Assembly: GCA_051294375.1 (NCBI GenBank)
Contig: CM119270.1
Location: forward strand, 13,443,861-13,507,860
From: Paraspadella gotoi
Taxonomy: Eukaryota > Chaetognatha
DNA: 64,000 bases
Direction: 5' to 3'
Made by a program: the position numbers and the translations under genes. Below are positions 34,566 through 64,000 of the stretch, piece by piece (within the stretch, counting starts at the first letter, position 1; each line of letters opens with the position of its first letter). The notes below the pieces were generated by a model. That model was not told the origin of the DNA. It worked only from the letters and a program-made list of their open reading frames with translations, and made no database searches.

Positions 34566-36258
34566 CATCATTTTAATACTATGTAGACAGAATTTGAGAC
34601 AAATGGATTCAATACAAAATGATCAGGTATTTATACAATACAATCGGATCATCGACACGGGCTCGTTTTCTGATGGTATGAAGACTTTCTTCTCATTGGT
34701 CCATTTTGATGAATATTCGTCCAATCAGAGCGAATTTTATCCCAGTCGCGGATCCAGTTTGGTTCTAATTCCATCTACGATAATATCATACTTTTGAAGT
34801 CACATTATCATATTAAAAATTGATCACATGAACCAAAATTTAATGCCATTATTCTTTTGTTATTTTTTCTGAGTGGGAAAGAACCTAAATTCTAAGCGAC
34901 TTTTAGCGACACCTTTTGTGCAACACACATTGGATTCTCCGTTCTTGTTTTGATGTTCATCATTATCTCTCGTCATCATAACATTTTGTAATAATAGAAG
35001 GTGGTCGAGATAATTATAAACTTTATATAGTTAATTATTTATTTATTATTATTATTTATTTATTATTTATTTATTCATTTATTCACTTTACAATTCTCTT
35101 CGGAGGCGTGGGTTCGAATATCACCGCTGTCACCACATTTAAGGAAAAACTCATGGGTTTCTTGGATGAAATCAAAACGAGATTTATTCTGAGAATAAAA
35201 AGGTGACGGTGAGGCACCCGAAGGAGTACAGATCAATTCTACTGAAACTAAAACCAGCTAGGTCTATTTATAACTGAGGAAGAGGATCGGAGGCAAGAGT
35301 TGTTCGGTTGTTCGGTTCTGCAAGCTTATTCAAAGTCGATTCCATCTCGACCAATCATGATTCGGCGATTCCATTTCTGCGGCAATCGCCCGATCATTCG
35401 ATCCGTTTTCGTTTTAGGTGATGTTGATTCTCCTGCGATGATATTGTATGTTTAGTATAAACCTTTTTTTCAAATATTATCAAATGCTCCACGCCGCGCC
35501 CAAGGTCCATCGTCAAAGTTTCTGTCGTTTGTCATGACTTGGGAGGTTGGCACTGAGTAGGCAGTGAGGAAGAAGAAGGGACTTGTTAGTTTTTACCCCA
35601 CCTCTACCTTTTTACTTTTGATAATAAATTTTGTCTCTTTAGTTTATTTTTAATTGTCCTTAAGTTGGCCTTTGCCTCTTTCTCTCTCTCTCTTTCTTTT
35701 TCTCTCTCCCTGTTACCGTTATATTCCGAAATATTTTTTTTTTCATTCAGCTTTGTAATTCTTAAAAGTTTAATTTAAAATTTATATAAACTTACACTAT
35801 GAATTCCTTTTAGGTTATTAGATTACAATTTTTTTATTAGCTGTACTTGTAGTAGTTAATTATTGTGGATTTGGTGCTACTAGTTAAGGTCGAGGAGGAA
35901 ATTGTGGACAGCGAGTTTGTTACATGATTGTTGCAGTTCTTATTGCTGCAGCTGAATTTAGCTAAAAACATATAATTATAGCCCGCCTAACCGTTGTCGA
36001 TGATAATTATGATGATAGCGTGAACGGAAGTGGTTACTATCGTTGATGATAGTAATGATGATGAAAAAATAGTTAAGGTTAAAAATATTTTGATCTAGTT
36101 ATACAAATAAAATGAACAAGTATTTTCATAAGTGATACATAACATAACATGAGATGAAATGAAATGAAGAGATATTACTTACTAAAAGGTTAAAATAATT
36201 GTATTATTTCAGTTATGAAACGTTTTAAACAAAAAAATATAACTCCCGGACTTAAAAG
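34566..36258. other. AT-rich stretch before the 501-residue ORF
   Basis: No protein or RNA gene is recognised. ATT/TTTA simple repeats lie at about 35035-35085. Sequence near 36200-36215 (TTATTTCAG) could be a splice acceptor for an exon leading into the following ORF. Confidence 0.45.
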
Positions 36259-37764
36259 ATGGAAGTGACTATCAGCTCTCTGTTTAATATGGCTTTTTAT
36301 TCATTTTTTTTGGCTGCCAAGATGCAAAGTATGAACAATGGTTTGGTTTCATTGACATGGGGACTGGGAAAATTTAAATATAATCTCTCACCAAATCTGG
36401 TTATCCGATTGGAAAAGTCTAATATTATATGTTTTGCAACAAAAGGATTATTTCCAAACAGATCTTGGAATAAAAATGTTACATTACCTGAGTTTCAATT
36501 GGTATATGATAAAGATTGTGAAAAGAAATTCTCTATTAATAATCCATACGGCCTTATGAAAACTAAATTTTTACAACTAAACCTAGGAAACTATGCCTTT
36601 TCAAATGCAGGATTTCGCGTTTCCTTGACTATACTACTAATTGATCTTTGTTTCAATTTGTTTCATAGGATAATATATTGCATTTCACGAGATACTTTAG
36701 ATGTCGCATTATATTCCATTTTTAGTTTAGTCCCATCTATTTATGCAATTATAATTTCTTACATTTGTCTCTACTATTCTATACATGAAATCAACATTAC
36801 TTCTCTGTTGTCTTTTTATCAAGGAAATGGTAATGATTTTTTTTTATATAAAAAACCAAGAGATTTTGATATTAAAAGCGTACCAGCTTTGGTTGTTAGG
36901 AAGCATATCTTAAATTCTAAGTGGAAAGTATACAAATATGGATGCTTATTTTCTAACTTTTATTGGATGTTTGGGTTTATTACCTCTTTATTTTATTTTG
37001 GAAATTTGTTAACTAGGCTCATCAAAAAAAAAAGTTTTTTTAAAAATGGCATATTTGTCTTTTTTTTTAACTTTTTACTAATTATAGTTACGATATTTGG
37101 TTTTAAAACATGGATAAAGCTTATGAAAAAAAGTGGTTTTGAAAACTTTAAAAGGGTTTGTGGACCATTAGCCAAGCATCACGATTTTGCTACATTGTCA
37201 ATGTATGCAAGTATATTTCAAACTAATGTCTTGACATACATATATATTAAAGAAAATTCATATTTTTTTTTAGGATTATTTTTATTGCTATTATGTATAA
37301 ACTTTAAATATATTCTATTAAAGATAACAATCTATAAAAACAATCCTTGTAAAGATATAATATTTTTAATTTTGGGTGTCACAATATTTTTTTTGCTATA
37401 TCGACAGTTTCTGCCCACAAAAAGTAAAAAAGAAATAGCATCATTTGATTCACATGAACTGATGTTTCGTGGTAATTCAGATATTTGTCCTTTGCCATCT
37501 CAGGTTGCCAATCCTCTAATCAAAACAGCTTGGTTGTGTGTTTATACAAAAAGAGATTCAAAAAAAGATGTAATTATAGCAAATATAGTTTTTATGAAAT
37601 TTCTCTTGGAATTTTTTGAACTCAACAATTTGACTAAACTCTATTTTCAAAATTTTTTATATATTGATGACAGTCTTACACATAACCTAAACTTTCTGTT
37701 TTTTCTAATTTTTTTTATACCACTGCTTTTAATCTCACATATTATCACTTCAACATTTACTTAA
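36259..37764 (+). CDS. Multi-pass membrane protein of 501 residues, family unknown
   Basis: A single open frame with an AT-rich codon pattern and about eight hydrophobic segments, roughly residues 4-20, 117-138, 141-170, 229-252, 258-280, 330-360, 366-385 and 480-498. Hydrophilic loops include a Cys-containing loop near residues 70-95 and a loop with FRGNSDICPLPSQVANP near 410-430. The first part (SLFNMAFYSFFLAA...GLVSLTWGLGKF) faintly recalls the S-S-W segment of XKR proteins, so it might be a downstream exon or a paralogue of the XKR-like gene at 31.2-33.9 kb. A TTTCAG acceptor about 45 bases upstream suggests it could be a terminal exon. I do not recognise the family. It lies between the arms of a long inverted repeat. 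Confidence 0.55.
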   Translation: MEVTISSLFNMAFYSFFLAAKMQSMNNGLVSLTWGLGKFKYNLSPNLVIRLEKSNIICFATKGLFPNRSWNKNVTLPEFQLVYDKDCEKKFSINNPYGLMKTKFLQLNLGNYAFSNAGFRVSLTILLIDLCFNLFHRIIYCISRDTLDVALYSIFSLVPSIYAIIISYICLYYSIHEINITSLLSFYQGNGNDFFLYKKPRDFDIKSVPALVVRKHILNSKWKVYKYGCLFSNFYWMFGFITSLFYFGNLLTRLIKKKSFFKNGIFVFFFNFLLIIVTIFGFKTWIKLMKKSGFENFKRVCGPLAKHHDFATLSMYASIFQTNVLTYIYIKENSYFFLGLFLLLLCINFKYILLKITIYKNNPCKDIIFLILGVTIFFLLYRQFLPTKSKKEIASFDSHELMFRGNSDICPLPSQVANPLIKTAWLCVYTKRDSKKDVIIANIVFMKFLLEFFELNNLTKLYFQNFLYIDDSLTHNLNFLFFLIFFIPLLLISHIITSTFT

Positions 37765-38765
37765 AGGTTGTAAACATTTTTTTATTTGTTCCTTCTGCTG
37801 TACATTAGGGTGAAGTGAAAGTTTGGAATCAAAATTTAGCAGTTATATCTTGAAAACTATAATATTAGTGAATACTAGTCTGTAGTTATTTGTCTTTTAT
37901 TACAAATATACCATGATGGGAAAAAAATTAACGCGGTTACTTTCCAGCTTATCTTCGGCTTTTTAATATAAGAATAGAAAAATAAAATTTAAATATCGAG
38001 AAACCTTAGCCTCTCATTTGTGTACGACAAAAAAATACTATAGTTCCATACAAAAGAAAATAAGTTGTCCAAAAAAACGCTTTCTTCTTTTTAATCCTTT
38101 TTATATTTACAATTTATTTATATTAATTTGCAGTTCGTTTTTATTACTTTTTGAGTTAAACCATTATTATTAAAAATCTTTACCTTTTCTCAGTCTTATG
38201 TCAAATGATTATTACATCATCTCCATTGAAATAGATTTTAGGATGAATCTTAATTCATATATCAAAAATCGAATGGTATTAAAAATACATTGATGCTGTA
38301 AATGCTCTAGAATATTTTTTTTTATATTGTAAAGTATCAAAAAAAGGTATAAGGCTCCGGGTAACCTTTCTGTAAGCAAGGTTGTCATTTTTATTTACCT
38401 TTGGATGTATTATCAGAACCAAGTATCAAACAAGTCAAAAAAAAGAAGATTTTGTTAAAGTGATAAACAATACATCATCACATTATGCAGTAACCACTGA
38501 AACCTGGTTTACTTTATAGGGGATCAATCTTTTTCACTGCTTGTCAAGGACCATTATTTGCCTTAAATTTAATAAAAAATATTATGTCAGAGACATAATA
38601 TTAACAATAATGTGAGTAGTCCTCTTGATCAAAAATAGGTAAAAACAGTTGGAGACAACCTCTTTTGGAAGTATTTGTATTTATTAAATAATTTTATGCT
38701 GTTAAATAATAATTTTTTTATTCAGTCCGAGGGAGGTCATATTACATATTAAAACCTATTTAGTG

Positions 38766-39330
38766 GCTAAACAAGTTTGAGCAAACAATGTCGGATCTGC
38801 CCACGATCATTATCGGTAATTAATTAATTAATTAATTATTACAAACTATATAAACTAAAACAATAATTTAATTAATAAATTAATTAATTTGATCTAAAAT
38901 GTTTGTCTTTTCATCACTGACCACGATAAAAGCAACAACAACGATAATGGCATCGTGACAATATAACGATTGACTTGATTGATTGATTCATTCATTAAAT
39001 AATTAATTAATTTATAAATAAATTGATTGATTGAATAATTTATAGATAATTAAATAAATTGATTGAATGAAGAATTAATTAATTAATTATTTATTTATTA
39101 ATTATTTATTAATTAATTGACTAATTGATTAATTAACTGATTAATTTTTTTATATTAATACATTTAATATAAAAAGAAAAAGAAGCATAATCAATAAACT
39201 CATTTCCACACTCAACGATTCCATCGAAACTTGATTTCTAAACTTAAATCACACACTTTCCTACCCACATACAAAATTTCAAGTCAATTGTCTCATCCAC
39301 TCACGAGTAATTGGCATTCAAATAGTGAAA
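38766..39330 (-). repeat. Right arm of long inverted repeat
   Basis: Reverse-complement partner of about 34150-34562, including the CAAACAATGTCGGATCTGCC segment, an ATTA-rich array and the CTCAACGATTCCATCGAAAC segment. The outermost part of the left arm is matched only at 40935-41080, because further foldback sequence is inserted between. Confidence 0.85.
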
Positions 39331-39339
39331 TATATTTTT

Positions 39340-39660
39340 TGTTTTTTTCACTTAAACTCATTTCCACTTGTACGATTCCATCGAAACTTTATATCCATCT
39401 ATCCAATCACAAGTAATTGGAGTTTAATGCGAAGGGGGGACGGACAGACGGACGGACGGACACTATTTTTCTTGTGCATAATTTGGTTCCATTAGGATTG
39501 TACCCAGTAGGATAGCATTAAACTCCAATTACTTGTGATTGGATAGATGGATTGGAATGAAATTTTGTGTGTGGGTAGGAAATGTGTGATTGAGTTGGAT
39601 ATAAAGTTTCGATGGAATCGTACAAGTGGAAAATGAGTTTAAGTGAAAAAACAAAAAATG
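39340..39660. repeat. Small foldback element
   Basis: The segment around 39345-39430 (CACTTAAACTCATTTCCACT) is the reverse complement of 39512-39655 (ending GGAAAATGAGTTTAAGTG). The centre near 39470 contains GGAC tandem units. It is related to the neighbouring inverted-repeat arms and seems to be nested in them. Confidence 0.8.
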
Positions 39661-40935
39661 GGTTCCATTAGGATTTGTACCCAGTAGGATTGCGCCCAGA
39701 AAATTGTGCCCACAGCATTGCGCCCACTTATAATTACACCCGCAGGATTGTGCCCATGTAGAATTGCGCCCAATTAGGATTGCGCCTCCGTAGTATTCCG
39801 CCCACATATTATTCCGCCCAGTAGAATTGCGCCCACTTAGGATTGCGCCCACAGAATTGCGCCCAAAGGATTGCGCCCAAAGGATTGGGCCCAGGTATAA
39901 TTGAACCCGTGTAGGTCTGCGCCCATCGGATTGCGCCCATAGGATTGCAGCCCATAGATTGGCCCCATACAATTGGGCCCACATATAATTCGGCCCACAT
40001 ATGATTGGGCCCCACGGTAGGATTGGGCCCACATACAATTAGGCCCACATATGATTGGTCCCATTGTAGGATTGGGCCCATGTAGGAGTGAGCCCTGATG
40101 CGTTGCGCCCGCGTAAAAAAGTTTTTATTTTAATGCTTTTCTTTTTGCTAACAAAATTACGATATTACTATATAATGATAATCTTTTAAAAAAATAAATC
40201 ATAGATTATTTTGATGGATTCTGATAGAGCACAAAAAATTAAATAAAATATAATTATAACTTTTAAAATTTTCTTGGTTAAAATTAAGAAAAATTTATGG
40301 TGCAGGAACTATTTTCTAAATTATCAATTCGATGATTCTGATTAAATAAAATTATAAAAGGATAATCCCCAAAATTTTAAAATATAAAAAAAAGAGATGA
40401 AGAGAAGGAAATATTCATAGTATTCCCATGTAGGTGCAATACTACGTGGTTATATGGGCCCAATCCTATGTGGGCTCAAGAATACTATGGGCGCAATCCT
40501 ACGTGGGCCCATTCCTATGTGGGTGGAATCCTATGTGGGTGGAAATCCTAGATGGCGGAATCCTACATGGGCCCAATCCTATGTGGGCGGAAATCCTAGG
40601 TGGGCGGAATCTACGTGGGCCCAATCCTATGTGGGTTCAATTCTATGGGCGGCAATACTATGGGCTCAATCTTTGGGCCCAATGCTAAGTGGGTGGAATC
40701 CAACAGGGGTGCAATCCTTTGGGCGCAATACTATGGGCGCAATTCTACGGGCGCAGTCTTTATGTGGGCAGCAATTTTACGTGGGAGGAATCCTACAGGG
40801 CGGAATCCCATGTGGGCGCAATCTTACATGGGCGGAATACTACGGGTGCAATTCTATGTGGGCGCAATGCTACGTGGGTGCAATCCTTGGGGCGCAATTT
40901 AATGGGGTCCGCCAATAATACGTGGGCCCAATCCT
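39661..40935. mobile_element. Foldback-type element with inverted minisatellite arms
   Basis: From 39661 to about 40100 a degenerate unit of 13-20 bases repeats in the sense AGGATTGCGCCCA. From about 40434 to 40935 the same unit repeats in the opposite sense, TGGGCGCAATCCTA. A non-repetitive AT-rich spacer of about 330 bases separates the arrays. Long inverted arms made of short tandem units are the layout of Foldback (FB) elements in Drosophila. Variants TGGGCCCAAT and TGGGCGGAAT are intermixed. Open frames through the arrays (WAQSYVG-type peptides) are products of the repeat and not genes. Confidence 0.8.
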
Positions 40936-41080
40936 GCGACTACCGCATAATTTATCATAATTTGATGTTCTGAGATTATCTAAGTGAATGACCGACAAGA
41001 TTGGGGGGGTGGACAGATGGACCGACAAAGTGAATTATAGAGTCGGAATTTGCGATATGCAGATCCGACTAAAAATATAT
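40936..41080 (-). repeat. Outer end of right inverted-repeat arm
   Basis: Reverse complement of about 33985-34105: both contain CCGACAAAGTGAATTATAGA-type sequence next to GGTCCGTC-like runs and a GCAGATC(C)CGAC end. This marks the outer limit of the inverted-repeat complex. Confidence 0.8.
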
Positions 41081-42441
41081 TTGATAATAAAATTAACCGA
41101 CTTTACCAAACTGACAGTTTTTTTTCCATCATAGTAGTAGCCCAGTTTGTATATATTATTTTGTATATAGTGCTACCTTTATATAATTTTAAAATTTAAA
41201 TATTTTTTTTAAATTATGAGAACAGATTCAGATTCTTCGTTAAAAGTTGTTAAAAGAAAATATAAATATTTTTCAAAAATGATGTCATTAGGTTGGTTAA
41301 AATTTTAAAAAACTATATTTTTGAGCTGGAAATTAAAAATCGGCGTCTTAAATATAGTTTTTTACATTTTTGACCAAATCCGATCTTGAAATTTAAAAAT
41401 TTAAATTTTGAAATTTTAGCTAATTATATATTTATTACTATATATAAATATACTTCGTGGGTGCCCACTAATGTATAAAATTTAAAAACAAATTTACCAA
41501 AGTATTTTTATTGGCTTTCATTTTCATTTTTTATATGCTAAATTTTAAATTTATTCAATTTTATTATTTTCACATCACGCAACTGTACATCTTTTAAATT
41601 CATGATTGTTTTTAGTTGCGTCAGTTTTTGGCAAAAGGGTCAGTTAGTCAATATATATGTACCGACTGTACTGTACTGTACTTTTATATACTGTTATGTT
41701 AGGATTTTTATTCTAACATCTTGAAAATATTGGTAAATTCTCTAATTTAAAAGTCTTCAACTGGCCTTTACTAAGTTGGTTCGGTACACGTGATCTTATC
41801 GTTATTTTTAATACATGACTTTCTCACTGACGATGAAATGAGCCAGCAGTTGAACCAATCAAAAACTGTATAGGAGACTTTGCCATATAGAATTGTCTCG
41901 TTCACTTTCCTTTAGATAATATATCAAAATATAATACCAACTGATTTTAGCTACTAGTATGTTGATAGTAAGCTGATAAAAAACCAAAGTTACGATGTAT
42001 CCGACGATTATGATAATCACAAATTCACAACTCTTCGAGCCTGCTTTAGCCCCAACCCAAAAACACTAGACCCAACGGGCCATCACCAGCAGCATCAGCA
42101 TTTAGCCACTACTACTTGGGACTTGAGAGGGTGCTATTCGCAGGGGGAACAGGTTGTGCTAGTACATGTTACCACACAATTTCACAGGGAATACGCTGTA
42201 AAAATGGCGCCGGAGGCAGCCGGCAGCCCAGTCACCTCACAACCCAAATGGCTCGTATTTGCGACTCGCTGATTAAAACAAGAAATCGGACAGGGACGTT
42301 TTACCCACCAATGTTGGATTAAGTTTAAAATTAAGTTTTATACTAATTAAGCTAAAAGCTAAAATGTCTTAAAATGTGTCAACCATTGCTTTAGAATGTT
42401 CATTTATTCATTTACGATGAGCCCGTTGTTCCAAAACTGAC

Positions 42442-42549
42442 CTTCTTAGGTCTCAGCACGCTGCTTTGTTTCGGGATTGAAGGAAGTTTGCTGTAGACGT
42501 AAGTCTCGAGGATTCGATGACGAGTCGAGGCCGACAACGACGATGACAT
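42442..42549 (-). CDS. Possible short minus-strand exon, function unknown
   Basis: An open segment from ATG encodes MSSSLSASTRHRILETYVYS and continues to VLRPKK, then a GTCAGT donor at 42436-42441. It is 36 codons, phase 0, with GC-rich codon use unlike the surrounding AT-rich DNA. No further exon or family match was recognised, so it may be the first exon of an unknown gene or chance. Confidence 0.22.
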
Positions 42550-43955
42550 CTGGTCGGAATTCCCCGCGGAAAAAAAAAATGAAAGACTTAAAATTAAAAC
42601 CAAAACCAAAAACTAAATTGAAAAATTTATGATAGTCAAGACGTCCTTGTCTTTAAAGCCAGATAGTTAGCCTCCTTAGACCCTGTTTGTACATAATCTG
42701 TTATTCCCGTTCGTAGCCGGTATTTTCATATAATACTGAAGAGATATGTCTCCGTCCCAAGCGGATAAATGTTCCTACGTAGACTACTTTAATTCGATAA
42801 AGCCAGTTTATGGAAAATGTTACTTCCATGGCAGGCGATGTTGTGAAATGACCGTCGATGCCTCATTTTCTTGTTATTTTCAATATTAATTCCGGTTATT
42901 AAAACCTCTTTCATCATCCATTACCGAAGAAAAATACAAACTATCGGGTAATTTTGGCAAAAGATGCCAACGATTTTCGGAAAAAGTGAATTTTTTGGGA
43001 GATTTCCTCAGCCGGGCTAATTTGCTCTCTGAAGGTTTTGAGCAGATGAGGGGAAGCTGTTGCTTCGAAATTAAGAAATTTTAATATAACGGTATAAAGT
43101 AAATTTAAAAAAAAAAACACCACAGTGAATGATTGACCTACCTTTCCGTCGTTTTTTTCGCTAAACATCGCGTGAAACATAAAATAATTCAATGTCCACT
43201 AAGGTCGCCCCATCGTCCACTTCTGAATTCATGATTTATTGATTCATTTAATCAAAACTGAATAAAAAGTTGACTGTTTGATAATAACATTGTTAAATGT
43301 TAAATCGTTCTGTATTTCCGTAAAGATTGCGCTCGTCAATACATTTATTACGGGAAAATGAAGGCGAAGGATAAGCGAGTTTTAAATACAGACGATGAAG
43401 TAAATTTCAAAAATTATAACTGTCATCTTGGTAGAATCATAGCATTCATTCATTTAATTAGGAAAGAACTTTTTGGCTGGATGTGTCCAAGACGAAGCCT
43501 GGTTGCCAAGCACGCCGTCAAGCCGTACACCGGGAAACCAGATCTCTTTAAATCTTTTGTTTAATTTTCATGATTTTGTCGCCGGGGCATGTGTGGCGCT
43601 GCGGTAGTGTTCTTATGTTTTTCGCTTTTGCCAGTGCAAATGCGCTCAAGACAGGTGAAATGCGAAATTGAAAACTCGAGAAAAGGATTGTTCATTGTTT
43701 CATTCTCATTTAATGCGATAAACTTCCGGTATTTTAGCAATGACTTATCTACTTATAAACTAAACTGTTGTACTACAATATGTGTAAAAATAAACACGCT
43801 CACGATTTAAAAATACGTAACTACAATCGAGACATTACTGCTTAAATTTTCCAATGATTGTCCAAAGCTACTTTTTATTAATGTTTTCCCGGTCATACTT
43901 CACCGGTATATTGAGACTCTCTCACGCTGCTCTCTCTCTCTCTCTCTCCTCTCTG

Positions 43956-44000
<45 letters not shown>

Positions 44001-44235
44001 TCTCTTCTCTCTCCTCTGCTTTCCTGCTCTCCGCGCTCTGCACAGTCTTCGTCGGATGGCATCCTCATCACGTGACTCGGACGCGCCAATCACGTGACCG
44101 TCACGCGTCACGCGTTCGTCCGCTTCTCACGTGACCAATGACGTGGATTTTTTTATTTCCCGTAAAAAACAAAATCGTCGGCAACGTTAAGTTTTTCGTC
44201 GTCGGATTTCTCGATCGCTTTAGGAGACTGGAACC

Positions 44236-44360
<125 letters not shown>

Positions 44361-44670
44361 GTATTCGCTTTCGTTTTTCCCCGCTTTTTTTCTATCTCTC
44401 TTTCTTCTCTTTCCATTTCTATTCCTCCGTCTCATTATATATTAAGTTAAAACATGATATCGACCCACTCTTTTATCCTGTTATGGCCACTCTCCCAATA
44501 ACAAATAATAATAAATGACAAGAAAAATTATAAAAATATAAACAGATTTTCTTCTCTCCATCCGTCGAGGAGAGAACGTGGCTGTAGTATGGCTTCGATG
44601 CCGAAGACAGCAAAGCGCCATCGTAAAAAAGGGGAAAAAATAAACGTTCACAGAAATGAAAACAAATTTT

Positions 44671-45020
<350 letters not shown>

Positions 45021-45473
45021 CGAAAGAGGTTGCGAAATGCACGGATTTTCACTCTACTTTCGGTGGCGAATGACACTTTTTTGCGTCGATGTTTGTTTTT
45101 GCGCAATTGCACTGACGACTAAGACGCAAATGAATGGGAATCCTTATGATTGATTTCATTTTTCTATTTAGTCAGGAATTTTAGCCAAAGCGGACATTAA
45201 ACAAACTTTCGATTCCGAAATTTCGTTTCCATTGCGATACCTGTTTAATGCGCCAATAAAGTCGAAAAGGTTAGTAATTAGGAATTTCTGGGGTAAGTTT
45301 CTCTTTTTCCCCTTTTAATTCATAGACTTGAATCTTGAAATTCGAAAACGTCGTTTTTCAGTTTAACGGTGTTCAATTACCAGGTTAATTTTGAATAAAA
45401 AAAAATTTATAGACAACTGACTCTGTTTTAAATTAACTTTATCAATTCGCTTATCTCAAATTGTCTAACTTAG

Positions 45474-64000
<18,527 letters not shown>

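Noticed and set aside
39421-39470. GGAC tandem units as a possible CRISPR-like or regulatory array
   Set aside because: Simple tandem units at the centre of a foldback; no spacers, and the genome is eukaryotic.
39529-40973. Several frames of 75-170 residues with WAQSYVG/GRNP repeats on both strands
   Set aside because: They arise from the minisatellite arms of the foldback element, where the unit is open in several frames; no unique sequence or gene signals.
42941-43063. Minus-strand segment ending ISPAEEISQKIHFFRKS...ITR and a stop
   Set aside because: Looks mildly coding and could pair with the possible exon at 42442-42549, but it lies upstream of it on that strand and ends in a stop, so they cannot be one transcript in that order.
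43358-43564. 68-residue plus-strand frame (MKAKDKRVLNTDDEVNF...)
   Set aside because: Open by length but with no splice context, homology or neighbouring exon; not enough to call a gene.

Overview
The window is nuclear DNA of an animal. Its genes are split into many short exons with GT-AG introns, coding exons are GC-rich, introns are AT-rich, and there are many (CT)n/(GA)n tracts and small transposon remnants. The neurofibromin exons resemble the Drosophila protein, as I remember it, more than the human one (for example the stretch [20 protein letters not shown]). I therefore favour an arthropod, possibly a crustacean; the species is not determinable here.

Layout. (1) 0.9-11.2 kb, plus strand: a cortactin-binding protein 2 (CTTNBP2) orthologue. 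Eighteen exons keep one reading frame; the 5' end lies outside the window or was not recognised. (2) 11.2-15.1 kb: intergenic. (3) 15.1-23.4 kb, minus strand: a TTLL3-type tubulin glycylase with about 21 exons. (4) 19.9-31.05 kb: a huge inverted duplication. The right arm (about 25.4-31.05 kb) is a noisy, frameshifted mirror of the TTLL3 5' half and ends near an N gap. It looks more like a folded long-read assembly artefact than a second gene. (5) 31.15-37.8 kb, plus strand: AT-rich exons for multi-pass membrane proteins, the first group resembling the XK-related (XKR) family and the second a 501-residue protein I cannot name. (6) 33.98-41.1 kb: nested inverted repeats, including a foldback structure whose arms are arrays of a short GGGCGCAAT-type minisatellite. 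(7) 41.1-45.4 kb: intergenic, rich in CT/GA tracts. (8) 45.47 kb to the window end, plus strand: neurofibromin (NF1), from its start codon through the Ras-GAP and Sec14-PH regions, running off the right edge. An antisense tRNA-Lys(TTT) and an intronless gene for a NACHT/STAND-like P-loop protein of 960 residues lie inside NF1 introns.

The genes do not form a pathway. CTTNBP2 is a cytoskeletal/STRIPAK-linked scaffold, TTLL3 modifies ciliary tubulin, XKR proteins are membrane proteins linked to phospholipid scrambling, and NF1 switches off Ras. The most unusual items are the NACHT-like gene nested in NF1, the foldback/inverted-repeat complex around the 501-residue membrane ORF, and the strand-specific placement of GA tracts after splice donors and CT tracts before splice acceptors.

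All splice sites were placed by eye from GT/AG positions, frame continuity and remembered homologues. No alignment or search was run.
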